DNA from: Treponema sp.
GTDB taxonomy: Bacteria; Spirochaetota; Spirochaetia; Treponematales; Treponemataceae
NCBI GenBank assembly: GCA_012513125.1
Contig: JAAZCS010000082.1
Location: 1 to 18,411, forward strand
DNA: 18,411 bases
Direction: 5' to 3'
The notes under the pieces were generated by a model. It was not told where the DNA came from. It searched no databases and worked only from the letters and a program-made list of their open reading frames with translations. The position numbers and the translations under genes were made by a program. Shown here piece after piece: positions 15,017-18,411 of the stretch. Position 1 is the stretch's first letter; every line of letters begins with the position of its first letter.

Positions 15017-16914
15017 TTCTTTAGAAAATCTTCTATTAGTTTTTTGCAATCTTCAAAGCTAAAAGAATCAATTGCATCTTGAATTGATGACATTAATTCT
15101 TTTTGTTTATTAGAAAGATTTTTGGCACTGATTGAATTTACTAAATTGAGTACTTTGTCTTCATCAAAATCATCACATGCAGAATCAATTTCTTTTAGCT
15201 CTTCGGTAATATCAACAATTGTTCTCGGCTTATCATTGCTTGTATTATTTGTTTGATTTTTACTGGCTTCGCTTTTATCTATATCGATGAGTGTTTCGTA
15301 AACAGAATTTGCTATTTTTTTGTATTCAATAAGCATTTCTTTTGTTTTGACTTCTATATCGTTGATCGCTTTTGAAATACCCATTTCTTCAAAGTTTTTT
15401 GGCGTTGTTTTTACAAAAGTTTTTAGTATAGACAATAGGTTCTTTTCATTTCCTGTATTTCGCAATGCAACATTGATATCAAGTCCTTTTATAAATAAAG
15501 ATGGTTTATAATTATCATTATTTATAAGTTCTGTATCATTTTGAACAAGTTGCATTTCTTGTGGAATCAATCTTTGTAATTTTATATTTAAATCGTTTAA
15601 ATCAATTGGTTTTGCAATAAAATCGGAAAATCCATTCTTTAAAAACAAATCTTGATTATCACCAACAGCATTGGCTGTAAATGCAACCAAAATAGGGAGG
15701 TTAAAAGCACTGCCATTCTGATAAAATTCTATTTTTTTCATTTTTTCGGCTGTTTCTAGACCATCCATTCCTGGCATCATGTGATCAAGAAAGACGAGAG
15801 TATATTCCTTTTCTTTTACCTTTGTTAAAGCTTCAAATCCGCTTGATGCTAAATCGACAGAGCATTTATAAGATCGTAATAAGCCTTCTGCAACCTGTAG
15901 ATTAAGCGGATTATCATCTACAACAAGAATTGAGACATCTGGTGCAGTGAAGTTTTTAGATAGATTATTTTGGTCTTCATATTTGCTAGTGAACTTTGTG
16001 TTATAGAGAAGATCTTTAATATTAAGTTTGGCAATATTTGTATTAGGAATAATTTCTTCGTTAAGGCTGTAAAATTCCTTAATTGAAGTGTTTTTTTCAA
16101 CAGTTTGTGGAATTGTAAAGTAGAAAGTACTCCCTTTGCCATATTCGCTTTCAACTCCAATTTGACCATTCATCAATTGAATTAATTGTTTTGAAATTGC
16201 AAGACCGAGACCAGTTCCTTCCTTTTTTCGATTATGTTGCATGTCAACTTGGCTAAATGAATTAAATAATTTGGAAATATCTTCTTTCTTTATTCCGATT
16301 CCAGTATCAACAACGCTTACTTTTAATAAGATTTTTTCTTTGTCAGTTTCATTTGATGTTAGTTTTTCAAAATCAACTAGAATTGAAATAGAACCAGTTT
16401 GCGTAAATTTAACAGCATTAGAAGCAAGATTTAAAATAACTTGTTTGATGCGAACATCATCTCCAAATAACAAATAAGGAATGTCAGAGTTTACTTGAAT
16501 ATTTAGTATTAATGATTTATTTCCAATTCTAATATTTACAAGAGAAGAAGTGTCCGCAAGAAGTGAAATAATATCATATTTTGCAGGAACAATTTCCAAT
16601 CTTCCTGATTCTATTTTTGAAAAGTCAAGAATGTCATTGATAATTGTTAGCAAACTTGAGCCTGCATTTTTAACTTGTCTCAAATTTTCTTTTACCATAG
16701 ATGGTAGATTTTCGCGTAAAGTTATATCTGTAAGACCAATTATTGCATTCATTGGTGTTCGGATTTCGTGGCTCATTACAGCAAGGAATGAAGACTTAGC
16801 TTTATTGGCTTGCTCTGCATCTTCCATTGCTTTTCGTAATTTTGCATTTTGTTTAACTTCTCGTATTAAAGAGCGATATCTTGCTAATGATAAAACAATT
16901 CCTCTAAAGTAAAA
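15013..16914 (-). CDS. Hybrid sensor histidine kinase, cytoplasmic part (gene split by a frameshift)
   Basis: This frame carries the signalling core. It opens with a short coiled coil (LARYRSLIREVKQNAKL). HisKA has MSHEIRTPMNAIIG, with phospho-His in SHE. The HATPase domain has NLASNAVKF (N box), VVDTGIGI (G1) and GTGLGLAISKQL (G2). A receiver follows with ILVVDDNPLN, phospho-Asp in FLDHMMPGMDG, and IAKPI. The last 160 or so residues start like an HPt domain (FIKGLDINVALRNTGNEKN) but contain no histidine. The frame is open further upstream (to 17061), but that stretch reads the membrane domain of the 16884-17465 piece in the wrong frame. A missing base in the A-run at 16911-16915 explains the split; restored, the protein would be about 817 aa. 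It is intact and functional only if the shift is an assembly error or is bypassed. Confidence 0.88.
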   Translation of the reverse strand, partial: FYFRGIVLSLARYRSLIREVKQNAKLRKAMEDAEQANKAKSSFLAVMSHEIRTPMNAIIGLTDITLRENLPSMVKENLRQVKNAGSSLLTIINDILDFSKIESGRLEIVPAKYDIISLLADTSSLVNIRIGNKSLILNIQVNSDIPYLLFGDDVRIKQVILNLASNAVKFTQTGSISILVDFEKLTSNETDKEKILLKVSVVDTGIGIKKEDISKLFNSFSQVDMQHNRKKEGTGLGLAISKQLIQLMNGQIGVESEYGKGSTFYFTIPQTVEKNTSIKEFYSLNEEIIPNTNIAKLNIKDLLYNTKFTSKYEDQNNLSKNFTAPDVSILVVDDNPLNLQVAEGLLRSYKCSVDLASSGFEALTKVKEKEYTLVFLDHMMPGMDGLETAEKMKKIEFYQNGSAFNLPILVAFTANAVGDNQDLFLKNGFSDFIAKPIDLNDLNIKLQRLIPQEMQLVQNDTELINNDNYKPSLFIKGLDINVALRNTGNEKNLLSILKTFVKTTPKNFEEMGISKAINDIEVKTKEMLIEYKKIANSVYETLIDIDKSEASKNQTNNTSNDKPRTIVDITEELKEIDSACDDFDEDKVLNLVNSISAKNLSNKQKELMSSIQDAIDSFSFEDCKKLIEDFLKN

Positions 16915-17465
16915 ATGTATGTATTGGGCATATAAAGAGATTTTGGTGGCATTTTGAATATAAAAACCATCGTAAGAATCTGAATAGTCATCATTATGAA
17001 TAATCCAATTAAAACTATAATAGGATTTAAATAGAATACGGATCCAATTACTGTAATGCATACAAAGAAAAGTCCTAGGGAAGGAGAAAATCCTGCTGAA
17101 AAATCAGCATATGTCATAAAAAAAGACCAAAGTAAAATAAAAAGGCAATAAAAGTAGGTTGTAAAAAATGTTATTTTGGCAAATCTTTCTTGTTTGTTCT
17201 TTATAACTTTGTTAATTACATAAATAATTAGTGAGGTTACTGCCATTACAAGATAGAAAATTTCAAAGCTGAAAACAGATAGTTCAGGATCTTTCTTTGA
17301 AATGAAAAAATCAAAAATTAATAGTCCGATTTCAAGAAATGTAACAATAGGACAAAGAAATACAAGCATTGAATTGTTCCATCTTGCAGACAGAAGATAC
17401 GCTTCATCTATTTCTTCCCTTGTATGTAGAAAAGTCATTTTAGATTTATGTTTATTATCAGTCAA
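16884..17465 (-). CDS. N-terminal membrane domain of the hybrid histidine kinase (fragment)
   Basis: This frame gives the start of the kinase. Residues 1-30 are polar, followed by five or six hydrophobic segments (about 33-54, 66-85, 97-117, 125-145 and 148-171). The last authentic residues are about YMPNTYIF; after the frameshift at 16911-16915 it runs out of frame to a stop (FTLEELFYH). The membrane module probably senses a ligand or membrane state; I do not recognise a named family. The start is a TTG at 17465 that overlaps the response-regulator stop by 8 nt and has AGAGG 6 nt upstream, which points to translational coupling. An ATG at codon 10 (17438) has no ribosome-binding site. Confidence 0.75.
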   Translation of the reverse strand: MTDNKHKSKMTFLHTREEIDEAYLLSARWNNSMLVFLCPIVTFLEIGLLIFDFFISKKDPELSVFSFEIFYLVMAVTSLIIYVINKVIKNKQERFAKITFFTTYFYCLFILLWSFFMTYADFSAGFSPSLGLFFVCITVIGSVFYLNPIIVLIGLFIMMTIQILTMVFIFKMPPKSLYMPNTYIFTLEELFYH

Positions 17466-17862
17466 AGAAAGCCTCTATTCTTGATTGTAGTTCTGATGCT
17501 TCACATTCTTTTAATATGTAGCCATTTGGTTTTAATGACATGACAGTTTGAACTTGCTCTTTGCTAGACACTCCAGTTAAAAATACAATAGGAATATCTT
17601 TTATAGCATTATCAGAGCGAATCATTTGAAATAATTCTGGTCCTGAAAGTTCTGGCATTGAATAATCAAGCAGAATTAAATCAGGTTTGTGCGTCAATAA
17701 GAAAGATAAAGCGGCCTTTCCCGATTTTACAGATGACACTTTGTATTTTTCTTTGAGAATGTTTGTTACAGTATGCAAATAAACAATGCTATCATCAACA
17801 ACAAGAATATGTTTTTTTAATTCTTCAGTTAGGGGTTCAAATGCATGTTTTATATATCCCAA
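17458..17862 (-). CDS. Response regulator receiver domain (C-terminal part of a frame-disrupted gene)
   Basis: This is a complete CheY-like receiver: ILVVDDS (acidic pair), LLDYSMPELSG (phospho-Asp), VFLTGVSS (conserved Thr) and ILKE (conserved Lys). There is no DNA-binding or enzymatic output domain after it, so it would act by protein interaction or as a relay intermediate. The only usable start in this frame is a TTG at 17862, but it has no ribosome-binding site and the sense frame continues upstream through TPATVPSV into the 17863-18195 stretch. I therefore regard this as the C-terminal domain of a protein of about 246 aa whose gene carries two frameshifts. It directly precedes, and overlaps, the hybrid kinase gene, so the two products are natural partners. 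Confidence 0.85.
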   Translation of the reverse strand: MGYIKHAFEPLTEELKKHILVVDDSIVYLHTVTNILKEKYKVSSVKSGKAALSFLLTHKPDLILLDYSMPELSGPELFQMIRSDNAIKDIPIVFLTGVSSKEQVQTVMSLKPNGYILKECEASELQSRIEAFFD

Positions 17863-18195
17863 AACAGAAGGAACTGTTGCAGGTGTAAGAATTATTTGTA
17901 TAAGATTTCCACCCCATCCTACAATTTCACGCTGAATATCTTCGTTTTTTCCAATACAAACAAAAGGAATTGTAGAAGTACTAGGATTTTTTTAAGAAAG
18001 AATGAAGGCTTTGTCTTTCTGGTTCTGTAAAATTGTCTATATAAATAATCGCTCTCTGAGGAGGATTTGTTTTGACAGCTTGTGTAATTTGTGAATAGTC
18101 AAAAGAACAAGTTTAACAGCGTAATTCTTTGAAAGATCATTGAATAATTCGCTTACAGAAGATGATAAATTAGCTAAAAATAAGAGATTTTCCAT
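17863..18195 (-). pseudogene. Frameshifted N-terminal part of the response regulator (receiver-like domain)
   Basis: Three consecutive frames join into one sensible protein. The first starts at ATG 18195 (MENLLFLANLSSSVSELF to NYAV) and shifts near the T-triplet at 18112-18114. The second reads SFDYSQITQAV, AIIYIDNFTEPERQ and LHSFLK, and shifts at the seven-T run 17987-17993. The third reads NPSTSTIPFVCIGKNED, WGGNLIQIILTPATVPS and enters the receiver at 17862. One added A at the first site and one removed A at the second would restore the frame. The alternating strands and helices suggest a receiver fold lacking the acidic pair and the lysine. A -10-like hexamer lies 8 nt before the ATG, which supports this as the true start. 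Confidence 0.7.
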
Positions 18196-18203
18196 AAATT
18201 CAG

Positions 18204-18230
18204 AATATATTACTTCTTTTTAGAAATCAA
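18204..18230 (-). promoter_or_regulatory. Possible promoter of the signalling locus
   Basis: On the minus strand TTGATT (18230-18225) and TATATT (18209-18204) are 15 nt apart, which is short; TATTCT overlapping it gives 17 nt. TATATT is 8 nt before the ATG at 18195, close to the spacing at the other leaderless-type genes. Confidence 0.3.
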
Positions 18231-18255
18231 GACATTTATAAATGCTGATAAAAGA

Positions 18256-18288
18256 AAAAAGGCTTGTTTTATTAGAACAAGCCTTTTT
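18256..18288 (-). terminator. Intrinsic terminator of ppdK
   Basis: The arms 18256-18268 and 18276-18288 pair perfectly over 13 bp (core GGCTTGTT/AACAAGCC) with a 7-nt loop. On the minus strand the hairpin ends in a T-rich run (TTTTTTCTTTT), about 50 nt after the ppdK stop. The plus strand also has five T, so it may work both ways. Confidence 0.85.
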
Positions 18289-18292
18289 ATAA

Positions 18293-18317
18293 GAACTAAC
18301 TATTGATAAGTTAGTTC
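18293..18317. repeat. Inverted repeat just after ppdK
   Basis: GAACTAAC (18293-18300) and GTTAGTTC (18310-18317) form an 8-bp stem with a 9-nt loop, 22 nt after the ppdK stop and before the main terminator. It has no T-tract; it may stabilise the mRNA end or assist termination. Confidence 0.45.
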
Positions 18318-18339
18318 ATTTTTAATAATTTTCACTAAA

Positions 18340-18411
18340 CTATTTGTTAGCTTTAATTACAGCCTGAGCACCAGCAAGACGAGCAAGTGGTACACGGAAT
18401 GGTGAGCAAGA
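18340..18411 (-). CDS. ppdK: Pyruvate,phosphate dikinase, C-terminal end (partial)
   Basis: Only the last 23 residues are in the window, ending SCSPFRVPLARLAGAQAVIK plus ANK and a TAG stop. The SCSPFRVPxARLAxAQA signature is the highly conserved C-terminus of pyruvate,phosphate dikinase, which interconverts pyruvate and phosphoenolpyruvate using ATP and phosphate. The catalytic Cys of this enzyme lies in the same stretch. The rest of the gene lies to the right of the window. It is separated from the signalling locus by two hairpins. Confidence 0.88.
   Translation of the reverse strand, partial: SCSPFRVPLARLAGAQAVIKANK

Noticed and set aside
16915..17061. First 49 residues of the 15013-17061 frame as the true kinase N-terminus
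   Set aside because: They are polar and aromatic noise over DNA that encodes clear membrane helices in the neighbouring frame.
17987..17993. Programmed -1 ribosomal slippage at the A7 run (minus strand)
   Set aside because: Restoring the frame here needs a +1 shift or one A fewer, not -1, and no stimulatory structure is apparent; transcript slippage is not excluded.
17845..18030. 61-aa plus-strand frame at the end of the signalling locus
   Set aside because: It opposes the frame-disrupted response regulator, has no ribosome-binding site and no recognisable motif.

Overview
The window is AT-rich chromosomal DNA, most likely from a host-associated spirochaete of the Treponema group. The indications are the archaeal/eukaryotic-type PheRS beta subunit (574 aa, the kind spirochaetes carry), a hybrid histidine kinase of Treponema-like layout, a class 1B dihydroorotate dehydrogenase, and the end of pyruvate,phosphate dikinase. 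The genus is an inference from gene content; no rRNA or tRNA gene is present. I see no CRISPR array, insertion sequence, prophage or attachment site.

Layout. At 1-1115 (+) lies the 3' part of a papain-like (C1) cysteine peptidase with a lectin-like C-terminal region. From 7138 down to 1139 (-) runs a compact gene string: 6-phosphofructokinase, an FMN-dependent alpha-hydroxy-acid dehydrogenase whose TTG start overlaps the pfk end, pyrF, a fused pyrK-pyrD, and a secreted SGNH hydrolase. pyrF appears to have its own promoter. Divergent from pfk is ftsK (7247-10396, +), with a very long acidic linker. ftsK converges on an EamA-type exporter (-). pheT (+) is divergent from the exporter and shares a bidirectional terminator with a SpoU/TrmH RNA methyltransferase (-). 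A secreted DUF4097 beta-repeat protein (14138-15016, +) converges on a two-gene signalling locus (-, 18195 down to 15013). The window ends in the last 23 codons of ppdK (-), followed by a two-hairpin terminator region.

The most unusual part is the signalling locus. The response regulator is read in three frames (two single-base shifts). The sensor kinase downstream is split by one shift at a homopolymer just after its membrane domain. The kinase C-terminus looks like an HPt domain that has lost its histidine helix. The response regulator also begins with a receiver-like domain without the acidic pair or lysine. Either a phosphorelay is decaying here, or the assembly has local indel errors; every other gene in the window is in one frame.

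The second theme is transcription and translation starts. Four genes (pyrF, pfk, ftsK and the exporter) have a -10-like hexamer exactly 7 nt before the start ATG and no Shine-Dalgarno sequence, which predicts leaderless mRNAs. Two more (the TrmH gene and the response regulator) have it at 8 nt. pheT, the pyrK-pyrD fusion and the DUF4097 gene have normal Shine-Dalgarno sequences.
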